Source of the DNA: Plotosus lineatus
Lineage: Eukaryota; Chordata; Actinopteri; Siluriformes; Plotosidae
Reading direction: 5' to 3'
Length of the DNA: 64,000 bases
Assembly (NCBI GenBank): GCA_024760905.1
Contig: CM045735.1
Coordinates: 29,137,249-29,201,248 of the forward strand
This document shows, in pieces, positions 44,778-55,555 of this stretch. A model generated the notes under the pieces. It saw nothing but the letters and a program-made list of their open reading frames with translations. It did not search any database and was not told where the DNA came from. How positions within the stretch are numbered: position 1 is the stretch's first letter; each line of letters opens with the position of its first letter. The position numbers were made by a program, and so were the translations under genes.

Positions 44778-46430
44778 CTTTTGATTTTGAAAATTCACCT
44801 CTGCCTGAGGAGTGGAAAAGTCGCATCACACAGAGTCTGAGTGCTTACAGTGATGTCTTCGCATGCCACGATCTTGACTTTGGCCATGCCACTAGAGTTA
44901 AGCATAAAATCAAGCTTAAAGACGAAACACCCATAAAACAGAGATCGAGGCCTATTCACCCAAATGACTACGAAGCTGTTAGGAAACACCTCAAAATGCT
45001 TCTCGATGCCGGGTAATAAGACCATCAGAATCCCCTTTCGTCCCCCATCGTTGTAGTTAAGAAAAAGACGGGTGAGGTACGTCTCTGTGTGGACTACCGT
45101 AAGGTTAACGTACAAACGGTTAAAGACGCTACGCTGTTACCAACTCTTGAAGAGACCTTCTCCGCTCTATCTGGGTCAAACTGGTTCTCTGTCATGGACT
45201 TAAAGTCGGGCTACTACCAGATAGAGATGGATGAGGAAGATAAGGCCAAAACAGCGTTTGTATGCCCCTAGGGTTTTATGAGTTCAATCGAATGCCTCAG
45301 GGAATCACAAATGCTCCCAGCACCTTTCAGAGGTTAATGGAGAGGTGCACGGGAGACATTAATCTTAAGGAGGTGCTCGTCTTCCTAGACGATTTGATTG
45401 TTTTCTCAGACTCCTAGAGCAACACGAACAGAGGCTAAAGCATGTTTTGGACCGTCTTCGTGAATATGGCTTAAAGTTGTCCCCCAGAAATGTCGCTTTT
45501 TCAGACATCGGTTAAATATTTAGGCCATATTGTTTCAAGAAATGGCGTAGAAACAGATCCTGAAAAAGTAGCAGCCATTAAGACCTGGCCAGTGCCACAA
45601 AACTTGAAGCAACTCAAGTCGTTTTTAGGGTTCACCGGCTACTATCGCCGATTTGTTAAAGATTATTCAAAGATAGTTCGGCCCTTAAACGACCTTACAT
45701 GTGGCTACCCACCTTATAGAAGAGTCCAGAAACGAACCGACACTTCTAAGTATTTCAACCCTCGAGAACCTTTTGCCGAGAGGTGGACATCTGTCTGTCA
45801 GTCAGCCTTTGAATGCATTAAGGAGAAATTAACATCCTCTCCTGTATTGGGCTTTGCAGATCCAAAGCTCCAATATGTTCTGCATACCGACGCCAGCTCT
45901 ACAGGCCTAGGTGCCGCTCTTTATCAAGAGCAAGGTGGTAAAATGCGCGTCATAGCCTATGCCAGTAGGGGCTGACACCAAGCGAAACCAGATATCCAGC
46001 TCATAAGCTAGAATTTCTAGCTCTGAAATGGTCCATTGTAGAAAAGTTTCATGATTACCTTTATGGTAATGAATTCACAGTTGTAACGGATAATAATCCG
46101 CTTACATACATTCTGACCACTGCAAAGCTTGATGCAGCTAGCTATCGCTGGTTAGCAGCGCTATCCACCTTCAATTTCCAAATCAAATACAGAGCTGGAA
46201 AGGCTAACCAGGACGCAGATGGCCTATCACGAAGGCCCCACCAAACACTAGCTGCGGATTATGTGACATTAGAAGAGGAGAACCGAATACAACAACTCAC
46301 CTCACGCCTTCTCGGATCCCTCCACGATGTAGTGATTTATGTCCTGATACTATTGCAGCAGTATGTCACAAGCATTTTCTCAATGAGAAAACCAAAGATT
46401 CACCTCATGTCATTCTTGTTGAGTCCTTGG
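44732..46430 (+). pseudogene. Reverse transcriptase and RNase H, several one-base breaks
   Basis: RT blocks in order: FGHATRVKHKIKLKDETPI, RSRPIHPNDYEAVRKHL, VRLCVDYRKVN, WFSVMDLKSGYYQIEM (first catalytic Asp), MPQGITNAPSTFQRLM, VFLDDLIVFS at about 45377 (catalytic DD), VKYLGHIVSRNGVETD and FLGFTGYYRRFVKDYS. RNase H follows with VLHTDASSTGLGAALYQ (catalytic Asp) and VVTDNNPLTYILT. Breaks occur near 45014, 45047, 45270, 45415, 45500 and 45972. All are one- or two-base shifts with full similarity on both sides, mostly at C, G or T runs. Confidence 0.85.
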
Positions 46431-47760
46431 CTATGAATGCTGATGCAATTCCTGATGTATACAGTGATGCTGAAACATCTGGTCAGGTAACTGTTCCCTT
46501 GTTTTCTGCTCATGAGCTTAAAGAACAACAAAGATCTGACCCAAGCATCAATCGTGTCATTCAGTTACTTGAAGCTGGAGCAGATGTTCCACATAACAAC
46601 AGAGAAACATTTGAAATAAAACTGATGCTCCGAGAATGGAAACGTCTTGAAATGAGGGATGACCTTTGTTCAGGAGACGACAGTGTGACCCAGATACAAC
46701 TTACCAGCTTGTACTCCCTGTCTCACTTAGACCCACTGTTCTAAAGCTACTCCACGATGACATGGGTCATATGGGGTGGGAGAGGACTCATGAACTAGTG
46801 AGAGCAAGATTTTATTGGCCTAAGATGGGTCATGACATTGAGACCAAAATAAAGAACTGTGGTCGTTGTGTTCAAGAAAGTCCTTGCCTGAAAAGGCCGC
46901 GCCTTTAGTTAATATTAAAACCACGCGACCAATGGAATTGGTCTGCATGGACTTTCTTCGATTGAGCCCGATAGTAAGAGTACCAAGGACGTTTTAGTCA
47001 TCACAGATCATTTTACTTAAATATGCGGTGGCCTTGCCCACTCGTGATCAAAAGGCAACCACTGTGGCTAAAAATCTCTGGGAAAACTTTTGGTTCACTA
47101 CGGGTTCCCGAACGCCTCCATAGTGACCAGGGGAGGGATTTTGAGTCACATGTGATTAAGGAACTGTGTGCTATTACAGGCATCAAAAAGTGAGAACCAG
47201 TCCTTATCACCCGAGGGTAACCCTGTAGAGCGATTCAATCGCACCCTCCTTAGTATGTTAGGTACTCTGAAGGATGACCAAAAGTTCATTGGCGTGATTT
47301 TGTCAAGCCTCTCACACACGCTTACAACTGTTCAAAGAGTGAGGTTACTGGGTTTAGTCCTTATGAGTTGATGTTTGGCCGTAAGCCTAAGCTACCAGTT
47401 GACCTTGCCTTTGGGTTGCCCGTTACAGGGAACTCACCTGCATCCCATTCTCAGTATGTGCGCAGTCTAAAGGCTAAACTTCGAAGAAAGTTACCAAATT
47501 GCCCTTGAAAACTCCAAAAAGTTGCAGAGCGCAATAAGAGCAGATTTGATAAGAAAGTCAGAGAATCCACTCTTGAAGCAGGAGATAGAGTTTTAGTCAA
47601 AAATGTCCGCTTGCAATAAACATAAACTTGCCGACAAATGGGAACGCATGGTGTACCGTGTTGTCAAGAAAATGGAAAATGTTCCTGTGTATGTGGTTCG
47701 ACCAGAGAGAGGTGATGGTCCAAGTAGAACTCTTCACCGAGACCTTTTACTTGGCGTGTG
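46427..47760 (+). pseudogene. Integrase, several one-base breaks
   Basis: The HHCC zinc-binding domain is clear: LLHDDMGHMGWERTHELV, RFYWPKMGHDIETKI, NCGRC (46755-46875). The DDE core follows in changing frames (DVLVITDHFT about 46990, then the second Asp region about 47115 and ITGIKK about 47180, and NPVERFNRTLLSMLG with the catalytic Glu about 47220). FSPYELMFGRKPKLPVDLAF (about 47350) and a GDRVLVKN chromo-like segment (about 47580) complete it. Breaks near 46908, 46960, 47018, 47090, 47110, 47190 and 47215 are again mostly at homopolymers. It would insert the cDNA into the genome. Confidence 0.85.
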
Positions 47761-48419
47761 GTGACCTCTCAGACATTGAGGATGAAGTTGAGACAAGACC
47801 AAAACCTCCACGTAGGCATAAAACTCGACAAAGTCCTTCCGAACCACAGGACACAGATCTGTCAGAATCAGAGGAGTATGAACCCATGCCAGGACAACCT
47901 TCAATCGAAACAGAGACATTCATTAAGATTTATGACAATAATCAAGACCAATCAAATGTACGAAACCAGACAACAAACTCGGATATTTCAAATGAACCAC
48001 TCTCACTCAATAAGGATACCTCCTTGCACCCAACAGTTTCAGTTGAGACAGACACAGACGAGATGGACAATGAACAGGAAAATCAGAATGAGGCCGAACT
48101 ACTCAAAGAGGAATCACATTCAGATGTCATGGAAGGAGGAGATGGTGAAAACCAAATACAAGGAGGACCAGACGTTAATATTGTGGACACAGAGCAAAAT
48201 GGTGATGTGATTGACCAACAAACAGAACAGACAATTGAAACAACAAATGAAACTCCCAATGTGAGAAAATCTGAAAGATTAAAGCGAGCCCCAGGGCGGT
48301 TTCATTACCCTCAATTGGGTCAACCGCTGATATCTTTTGCACAACGGTTCTTGGATAACTTTAACCAAGCCCTAGAGTCATTTAGTAGCTATGAAAACCA
48401 TCAGATCTATGATGTTTAA
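47628..48419 (+). CDS. Pol C-terminal acidic tail
   Basis: Frame of 263 residues whose first part overlaps the integrase end in another phase. From about residue 45 it is an acidic, Asn/Gln/Glu-rich tail (ESEEYEPMPGQPS, MDNEQENQNEAELLKEE), then VRKSERLKRAPGRFHYPQLG, a basic motif common at the C-terminus of fish gypsy integrases. It ends 39 bases before the polypurine tract. It is probably the natural end of pol. Confidence 0.65.
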   Translation: MPTNGNAWCTVLSRKWKMFLCMWFDQREVMVQVELFTETFYLACGDLSDIEDEVETRPKPPRRHKTRQSPSEPQDTDLSESEEYEPMPGQPSIETETFIKIYDNNQDQSNVRNQTTNSDISNEPLSLNKDTSLHPTVSVETDTDEMDNEQENQNEAELLKEESHSDVMEGGDGENQIQGGPDVNIVDTEQNGDVIDQQTEQTIETTNETPNVRKSERLKRAPGRFHYPQLGQPLISFAQRFLDNFNQALESFSSYENHQIYDV

Positions 48420-48457
48420 ACAAACATTTAAGTACATGACGGGACTCATGCTTATTC

Positions 48458-48469
48458 AAGGGGGGAGGG
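48458..48469 (+). promoter_or_regulatory. Polypurine tract
   Basis: AAGGGGGGAGGG immediately before the TG of the 3' LTR, the expected primer for plus-strand DNA synthesis. Confidence 0.85.
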
Positions 48470-49580
48470 TGTAACACATGTAAACACATGGTTACTAATT
48501 TTATTGGAAAAAACCCTAGTTTCCAACACTCCCTGAAAGCACTAGTTTCCTAGTCCCCTTGAGTAGCGTCATAGGCACGTGCCTGCATGCGACCAGCAGA
48601 GAGTGCAGCAGAGAGCGTGAAGAGCAGGACGCATACAGAGCCCTCGGCGACACGAGTGAGTCAACGATCAAAAATGTGATTAAGTGAACTTTTAACAAGT
48701 TTAACTAAGTTTGTGTGCTTTTCAGAGCCTTGTATGTGTTTTGTTCTCTCTCAATCGAACCGGGTGGAGAGAGTTTGTTTTCTTGGAAGCTCCGGTGAGT
48801 CATTGCAATATGAAGCTAGTTTAAGAACCTATGCTAACTTTACACGTGGTGAACCTATGCTAACTTTACACGTGGTGACTTTTAAAGCTGTGTGCACTAA
48901 TTTTGTCTTTAAAAGGCTAAGACCAGTCGGAGTACATAACAAAGATTGTGCTGTGCACAAAATGAATCTTACATTTTATTTTTCTAAATGTTTTGTTGAA
49001 AGCACTTTTGCTAATGCACTAAAGTAGTGCAGATAAGCTGTTTGTATTACATTCCATTCAGTGCCTTTCATGCACTTTTGTCATTTTATTTAGGAATTAT
49101 TGTTGTTAAATATTTTATTCATTGTGTCTGTACTGCATGTGCAGACTGGTTTTTAGTGGATCTGGATTTGATCTTGAAGCTGGTTTCGGACACGGATGGC
49201 GAGCCAAATCCAGTGAGAACTCTTGGTGGATCCAGAAGCAGTGTGGCCAACTGTTCTCTGGATGCGAGTAGATCTACAGACCCAACCACTTCAAATCACA
49301 GGATCCCAGATAAGAACAGATAAAAACACCTTTATCCCAAACGGATCACAATCCTGGAAAAGACTCCCGGGTTCACACGAATCAAACCTTAGAGATTAAG
49401 CTTATTTTATTTTATTTTTAATTTGTAAAGAAAGTTCTACAATATTGTTTGCACTGTTTCCTGTAGTATTGTTAATTGTAATAAATCTGCCGGCTGTTCA
49501 AATTCAAATCTCCACAATTCATTTTACTCCTCCAGAACCTAGTATAAAACCTAGCACAGCTATATCAAGCTGGTGTTACA
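48470..49580 (+). repeat. 3' LTR (1111 bp)
   Basis: Starts TGTAACAC and ends GTGTTACA. It has a single copy of the 142-bp block that is duplicated in the 5' LTR. Poly(A) signal AATAAA at 49480-49485. Confidence 0.92.
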
Positions 49581-49584
49581 CAGA

Positions 49585-50390
49585 GATACCACAACTGCTA
49601 CAAGCAAGCGGAGACCAGGCTCTGGGCATGCTGACTGCCAGAATGACCGGTTCAAGGGTAACAGCATATTTTAACTGTTGTATGCTTTCAGACACATTAC
49701 ACATAGGCAAGAACCACTGGGACAGACCAAGATCTGACCAACCATTTATTTTGGATGTTCTGGATTGACAAGTACGTCAGTGAAATCATCCACCCACCAC
49801 AAGCTTTGAAATACACTGTTGGCCAAGTGGGATCAAATTCCACTGAGACAGATTCACGATCTGGTCATGTCAATACCGCGACGGGTGCAGGTATTTCTGG
49901 CAGCAAACAGCAACACATGCTATTGACACCTGGGATTCAGAACACTGAAATGTGTTTTTAACTTGCCAGAAAGGTCTACCCTTTATCTCTATATCATTTA
50001 ATTGATTTGATTAAACATAATAAAATTATGGAACTATTTCACTGTTGCATTTTAATGGCTCTCAGTATATAAAAATAACGAGAGTGCAAAATGCACTGGA
50101 GAACTAAGCAATGGACCTTGCCCTTGACAGCACCAAGCTCCATGCAGTTTACTTTTCACCAGTGTCCCACACAGAGACTCTATCATGTATTCCTGAACAA
50201 ACTGTCATGGGTTTTTTGTTTTGTTTTGTCAAATGCATCTACTTTATCCAAGAGAATTTTACAGAAAGGCCTCAACAATTTTACTAAAGTGTAAGTTCAT
50301 AAAGTCAAGCACAGAAAAGCATAAGAATCACATCAACTCACATTCTGGCAAATAAAAACACACAGTTCATAAAGTGATTAAAATGCAGAA
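49585..50390. other. Right flank of the LTR element, no gene recognised
   Basis: Short frames without recognisable domains. Confidence 0.35.
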
Positions 50391-50394
50391 GGTC

Positions 50395-50695
50395 AGATTA
50401 CTATCCGGACAGCTGAAGTGCGTGTCTTCGAATGACAGCTGAAAAACTTATCTTCTCTAGCAGCATTTGGATTAGTTCTATTTTATAAACACACCAAAAA
50501 TAAATAAATAAATAAAAATGTTTAAAAACCTCACATAACACCTGTCCACTAAGTTTTAACTGATGGTATACTTTGTGTATGTCCTAGTGAACCAGTATAA
50601 GCAGAAATTCACTGATTGTGACTTTAACGCACTCCTGAAAGTCGTTCTGGATAAGAGCTACTAAGATAAGACCTAGTAAATGCTATCAATGTAAA
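50395..50695 (+). mobile_element. L2-like LINE 3' end
   Basis: Contains a decayed TAEVRVF-like segment and a tail with GTCGTTCTGGATAAGAGCTA and AAATGCTATCAATGTAA, matching the end of the LINE at 26440-27092. Confidence 0.65.
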
Positions 50696-50704
50696 CCAGA
50701 GTGA

Positions 50705-51056
50705 GTATAATTCATCCTCTCATTCATTTTGTGAACCGCATAATCCTAATTTGGGTGACAGGAAGGTTGGTGCTCATCTCAGTTTACTTTAGGCAAGGGC
50801 AGAGTACACCCTGGACAGCTCGCCAAACCATCGCAGGGCAGAAACACACTGATGGCTATGCAGCTACTCTTGTCAAAAATGAATGATTCTTTTACATTAA
50901 CCTCTCACCACAGACAGTGAGAGACTTGGTCGGCCTTTGATAACCCAGTTAGCTGCACTGGGGGGACAGCAGTTACAGCCGTTGAGAATGGGGTTTAAAT
51001 CCCCAACCTTAGGATCTGTAATCCAACACCGTACCACCAGGGCACCACTGCCCCGA
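50705..51056 (-). mobile_element. tRNA-SINE, subfamily B, minus strand
   Basis: Near full-length, diverged copy: tRNA-like head at about 51056 (GGGGCAGTGGTGCCCTGGTG), shared body (TAACTGGGTTATCAAAGG), then the B tail ending CTAATTTGGGTGACAGGAAG. Confidence 0.75.
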
Positions 51057-51299
51057 CTTAGGCATTTTCTGTCCTGAAATTTTTGTCAAGCAGGAAGTAA
51101 GCTAATTAGGATTTTCTGCTCTAATTTTCATTTTATGATTGTATATTTTAAAAATATATAAATAAACTTGAAAAAATTTTAAAAGATACACCTGATAATA
51201 ATCAAAAATTTGATTGTAAACATGAGTGTATCGTTTGAATAAATTTGGTAGGTGACATCTATAGTCCTTTGTGATATTAAATTGTGAAGATTTTTGGAT

Positions 51300-51450
51300 T
51301 CATCTGAAGTTTAAGCGTGTTTCTGCCCTGCGATGGCCTGGCGAGGTGTCTAGCTCTGCCCTCGGCCAGAGTCGGCTGAAATGGGTACCAGCCTTCCCGT
51401 AACCCTAATTAATATTGAAGGGTTCACAAAATGAATGAATGAATTAATGA
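51300..51450 (+). mobile_element. SINE subfamily B tail, plus strand
   Basis: Tail only: GTTTCTGCCCTGCGATGGCC to GTAACCCTAATTAATATTGA, with ATGAATGAATG at its end. Confidence 0.7.
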
Positions 51451-51632
51451 AATCTCTAAATCCAAAAGGATCTTACCAAGTTTTATGAAAATCAAAAAAA
51501 AAGAGTTTCAAATATGGCCTGCATATCTGCATAAGCCCAGTCAGCCTAAAATAATTTAAGCTTTACCAGGTCTCAGGCCTTTGTCAATTTTAGTGAGATG
51601 TCAAACATCATTGAGCCATTAAAAAAGCTATT

Positions 51633-51654
51633 CCATATAATAATAATAATAATA

Positions 51655-51685
<31 letters not shown>

Positions 51686-51692
51686 AAACGGG
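51633..51692. repeat. (ATA)n microsatellite
   Basis: ATA repeat directly before a SINE copy. A shorter one follows at about 52010-52030. Confidence 0.9.
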
Positions 51693-51995
51693 CAGTGGTG
51701 GCCTGGTGACATGGTGGTGACTTACTGATCTGACGGTCGGTGTTTCAAGCTCCACTGTCCCCTGGTGGTAACTGCTGCCCCCTCCCTCCACCAGTGCAGC
51801 TTACTGGGTTATCAGAGGCCAGCCATGTCTCTCATTGCCTGTGGTAAGATGCATGTAAAAGAACCATTGCTGCCGTTCGAAAAGAGTACTGATGGCCTGG
51901 CAAGTTGTTGAGGGTGTAACTCTGCCCTCTCCCAGAGTTGGCAAGAGATGGGAACCAGCCTCCCCATAACACTGATTAAGCAGCTCATAAAATTA
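51693..51995 (+). mobile_element. tRNA-SINE, subfamily B, plus strand
   Basis: Diverged copy: head GGGCAGTGGTGGCCTGGTGA, body (TTACTGGGTTATCAGAGG), B tail (GCCTGGCAAGTTGTTGAGGG) ending in AAATTAATTAATT. The B box is weakened (GGTGTTTCAAGCTC). Confidence 0.75.
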
Positions 51996-52399
51996 ATTAA
52001 TTATTATATTAATAATAATAATAATAATAATTCAGTTGTGCAAAATCTTATTTTATTTTTAATAAAGAATAGAACTTTTTATTAAAAGGAAAAAAATGTA
52101 ACTGCTGTCAATTATAGCTGTTCAAATGAATTTGGTAAGGGCAGATCACAGAAAAGTCATAACTCGAAATCAGCCAGGAAAATTGCAATCACTGCATTTC
52201 TACTCTGTTCACTTGTGGTTGTAGATACCCCACTTATTTATTTTTAATGGCCTTTATAGTGTACTTTTAATAAATGTCATTCTATTCTTTATGCACCTTA
52301 ATTTTGTACATTTCTCACTTCCTGGGACCTCAGTACCTCATTTTGTAGTTTAATGCTTTCATTTGTTCAACTACAGCGTCTTTATATAAAGAGAGGGCA

Positions 52400-53050
52400 A
52401 AGGTCTGGTGCATCTAAGTAATGATGGTAACTGATCAGCTACAGGTTGCATCTTCTTGTCACATTAATATCAGCATCTGTGCTTACATCTGCAACAGCTG
52501 ACAGAATCCTTGTCCTGTCAGGAATGCTGTAGCTGCCAGTAGTGCTCACTTCTTGTCGCATCAGTTACCGCCTGTAGGTGGTGCAAACGAACTTGTTGTT
52601 CTTTCCACAGGCTGAACCAAGAGCACTGAAGAAGAGTTCAAGGTGGTCCTGGCTCAATTTATTTTCCCCTCACAAGTGTATTAAATACCTGCTGGATGTT
52701 TTTATTGCTGATATGAATCCAATTAATGGTGTCTTCTTTCTTGGCTGATGCACAGGCGTTCCAGCACTAGCCTCAAGCTCATAATGTTGTCGTTGGGAAA
52801 GGACGCCAAAGGACATCCGACGTAAAAACTTATTCCAAATCAAACATGTGAATCAGATGATTCGTTGTAGCGCCCCCGAAAAAGGGGGAAAGCCGAAAGA
52901 AGAAGAAGAAGAAGTGGGAGGGTTTAATAACCTTGTCACACTGGATTTCTTGAATTCAGAATGTCAAATAATTGGTCAAAGGTTCTGATAAATCTCACTG
53001 TTGCATCAGTCTTGAAACAGTAGTAACTGCAGGTCTTTCTTGTAGACTCG
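52400..53050 (-). pseudogene. Remnant of P-element/THAP9-type transposase C-terminal region
   Basis: Downstream of the last THAP exon on the minus strand, two pieces are readable. 52952-53013 gives DATVRFIRTFDQLFDILNSRN, the FxRxFDxLFDxLNxRN block of P-type transposases. 52600-52745 gives TPLIGFISAIKTSS and GENKLSQDHLELFFSALGS, the KLSQDHLExFFxxxR block near the C-terminal end. Stops and frame changes occur between them, and a SINE fragment (52793-52913) is inserted. The central RNase H-like and GTP-binding part expected before FDQLFDIL is missing. Together with the exons at 53120-60186 it shows a transposase gene with a central deletion. Confidence 0.65.
52793..52913 (+). mobile_element. SINE subfamily A, 3' fragment
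   Basis: GGACATCCGACGTAAAAACT to AAGCCGAAAGAAGAAGAAG, the RTE-related half of the A-type SINE, inserted into the P-type transposase remnant. Confidence 0.75.
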
Positions 53051-53119
53051 TTCACTTAAATTTTCTGCTTCCTCCACTTCGTATGACCCCGACACAATCT
53101 GTACCTCAATCATAAATCA

Positions 53120-53578
53120 TCATTTTGTTAGTTGTGTAGAGCTTGAAAAAAGACCACTGAATGTTTGGCACTCTGTAGAGTTTAACTCTCTGCACACACC
53201 CTTTCCTTTCTTGTTCTTTATAGCTCGTTTCTGAACTTCCGTTGGCACACCGGTAAAGTTGTTTTGTAGAAGTTTAATACAGTTGTCCGATATCATCCCT
53301 TTATTTTTCAGCTCAGTCACAATCCGCTGTAACGATTCTACCTTTTTCTTCAGCCTTCTTGATTCTTGCTGTGAGCATTTCAGCTTCTTTTTGGTTGTTG
53401 TCAGAACATTTGTGACTACATTTAGTTTTCTTTTTAGCACTCTTGGGCTGTCAGTGATGGCATAGGAATGTTCATTTCTTTCGATTAGGGGGTCAGAAGC
53501 TCTGGAGGAACTTGCTTGTTGTGTGTCTGGTTCTGATACTGTAGATACCTCAACACAGTGTTCTTTTTTCTTCACAGG
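53120..53578 (-). CDS. THAP gene exon 3 (coiled coil)
   Basis: Starts after the acceptor ...TTTTACCTTAG at 53579-53580, in phase 0 with exon 2, and ends at TGA 53120-53122 (152 codons). Contains YAITDSPRVLKRKLNVV, KKKLKCSQQESRRLKKKVES and FTGVPTEVQKRA, the basic leucine-rich coiled coil and the SGVP-like motif that follow the THAP domain in THAP9/P-element transposases. The last 30 residues no longer match that family, so the stop marks a truncation or deletion. The whole predicted protein is 240 residues. Confidence 0.75.
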   Translation of the reverse strand, partial: PVKKKEHCVEVSTVSEPDTQQASSSRASDPLIERNEHSYAITDSPRVLKRKLNVVTNVLTTTKKKLKCSQQESRRLKKKVESLQRIVTELKNKGMISDNCIKLLQNNFTGVPTEVQKRAIKNKKGKGVCRELNSTECQTFSGLFSSSTQLTK

Positions 53579-54130
53579 CTAAGGTAAAATACATAAAATA
53601 CATAATATTACCCAGCTTACTTAAGTAGAAAGGATATAAATGTAATGACTGTATTTATAAACATGTAAATCTATTTCCATCCCACTAAAATTATATATAT
53701 ATTTTTTGTCAAAAATCTGTTAATTAATTATGAAATATCTCATACCCCCCCCCCCCCCCACACACACACACACACACAAAAGTAGGACTTATAGCTATAG
53801 TTCGACATTTGTGTATTTTATTATAAAATGTAGGCACAATTTAAAATAAGTATAAAAGTTTCAATGCTCGGATCAAATTAATGTCTGCCCACCTGCAAAA
53901 TATCAGCAAATTCTACTGTTGGAAACAAAGAGTATACAGTGGACCAGTGACATTTTCATATTAAAAAGAACACTGTGAATCTTTGCATTTTGGGGTGTCA
54001 TACCTGTGATCCTTATTTTGCATCCTCCTTCAATTAGTTCAGAAGGATCAACAAATATCTAATTTTTAATAAAATTTAAAAACTAAATAAATAAAATCAA
54101 ATGCTTCTCTTGAGTAATTACTCTACTGTA

Positions 54131-55070
54131 CAGTCAGCCCTCTACTTACGAAATTAATCCATTCCAGAGCCTTTTTCGTAATCTGGAGCTTTTGTAAGTA
54201 GAGGTGCATTTTACATGTAAAACGCGTGATTCGTTCCAAGGCTCCCAAGACTACCCCATAAACCCTTTAAAAATTATAAAAGTACACAAAATTTGTATGA
54301 AATATGTATGAAATGTGTGTTAAAAGTAAAATAAAATAATTAACCTTTTTTTAAATCTCTTGAACCACCCATGCAATGCTTTAAAGTACGGGGGTTGCTG
54401 GTCTGAAGAACCTTCACCTCCACCTCTTCACGAAGTCCTTAAATATGGCGGTTGCATTTTCCAAAATAATCGCCTCCGTCACTGTATCGCCGCTTTTAAT
54501 GCCTTCTTCTGTTTCAACATCGTTCCGAAATAATCGCCTACGTCACTGTATCTCCGCTTGTAAGGTCTCCTTCTGCTTCAATATTGTCCTGATTGTAGAG
54601 GGGTTTCGGCCATACTCCTTTGCGATTTCGCTCAACTGCATCCCACTTTCGTGTTTTTTAATTATCTCCTGCTTCACTTCGATTGATAACAGAGCCCGCT
54701 TCTTCTTTTCTGTGTCACCGGGAATCACTTTCTTGGGGTCCATGATGAATAACGAAATATAACGCTGCAATGATTAATCTCAAAAAAACTCACGAGCCAA
54801 CAGTCCTGTTCAAAACTCCTTCATGCGTGTGACAAACAGGAAGTATGGGTACAGGAAGTATGGGTACAGTTCAGCTCCCTCCTGGACAATGGGAGGCCTG
54901 TGGGGCGGAATGTTGGGAGACAGCCAATGAGAGAGCAACTTGCGCATTGTTTGAATTTTTGAATGGCGCGTTTGGCACTTTTCGTAAAAAAAGGATGAAA
55001 ATTTAGGAAAATGTTTTTCGTAACCTGGATTTTTCATATTCAGAGGTTTTTCTAAGTAGAAGGCTGACTG
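54131..55070 (-). mobile_element. Tigger/pogo-like element, family A, with transposase start
   Basis: Ends CAGTCAGCCCTCTACTTACG and (reversed) CAGTCAGCCTTCTACTTAG, flanked by TA (54129-54130, 55071-55072). Minus-strand orientation relative to 16426-17963. About 940 bases; internally deleted. Confidence 0.85.
54543..54743 (-). pseudogene. Tigger transposase N-terminal fragment (family A)
   Basis: 66-residue frame starting MDPKKVIPGD, then KKKRALLSIEVKQEIIKKHE and IAKEYGRNPSTIRTILKQKE. This is the CENP-B/Tigger N-terminal helix-turn-helix, with the family's IxxKxEIIxKHExGxxxxxIAKEYGxxxSTI pattern intact. The second HTH and catalytic DDE domain are deleted. The frame ends by running into non-homologous sequence. 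Confidence 0.75.
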
Positions 55071-55129
55071 TACTTCCAATCTGAAGTCTTTAAGTGAAGC
55101 TTTAATAGCGAGAGTCAAAAACACTTTAC

Positions 55130-55325
55130 CTTCTGAAGATGCTTGGGAAAGTTGAAGATTGTGGGAACTGCATCATCTTTTAAGCGAACTGTCTGCCCAG
55201 TTCTATCAAAACATGTCTGTTCAAAATGATCTGAACATAGCACAGATTTTTTGGATGGTTGCCACTTGGCCCTGCGCACATTCGCCACCCAATTTTTATT
55301 CCTCTTGCAGTCACTGAAAGGGAAT
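55130..55325 (-). CDS. THAP gene exon 2 (main part of THAP domain)
   Basis: Acceptor ATTTTTCAG ends at 55326, and the donor is AAG|GTAAAG at 55130/55129. The 196-base exon finishes the split codon of exon 1 and encodes FPFSDCKRNKNWVANVRR, KWQPSKKSVLCSDHFEQTCF, TGQTVRLKDDAVPTIFNFP. This supplies the invariant Trp, Pro, the Cys-x-x-His pair (CSDH) and the AVPTIF motif of the THAP C2CH zinc finger. Intron phases match on both sides. The THAP domain binds DNA. Confidence 0.85.
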
Positions 55326-55555
55326 CTGAAAAATGATAGAGTAAAGGTCAAAAAATGAAAGCTATTACTGCATATTTCACCATGTATAATCTTTACAATG
55401 GACAATGGGAATTGACACTGAGAACTAAGCATAGCACATAATTCCATAACAACATTGGAAGGCAGTGTGCACAGCAGTGTTTCTTTTTTCTGCACCTGTT
55501 ATTGCAAACTCAAAATCAAACTTAGTTTTATATAAAAGATGGACAATTGGTGGCT

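Larger units (their letters stand above)
40813..49580 (+). mobile_element. Ty3/gypsy LTR retrotransposon, full length
   Basis: 8.77 kb. Two long direct repeats start TGTAACAC and end GTGTTACA (short inverted ends), with CAGA on both outer flanks (40809-40812, 49581-49584) as a 4-bp target duplication. Between the LTRs lie a primer-binding site, gag, protease, reverse transcriptase, RNase H, integrase and a polypurine tract, in the standard Ty3/gypsy order. There is no envelope gene. The gag resembles the PNMA (paraneoplastic Ma) family. Gag-pol is read in successive frames separated by about a dozen one-base breaks. Confidence 0.92.
53579..55129 (-). other. Intron 2 of the THAP gene, with Tigger A insertion
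   Basis: Donor GTAAAG at 55129, acceptor TTAG at 53579-53580. The Tigger element at 54131-55070 accounts for most of its length, so the original intron was about 600 bases. A poly(C) and (CA)n tract lies at 53742-53780. Confidence 0.6.
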
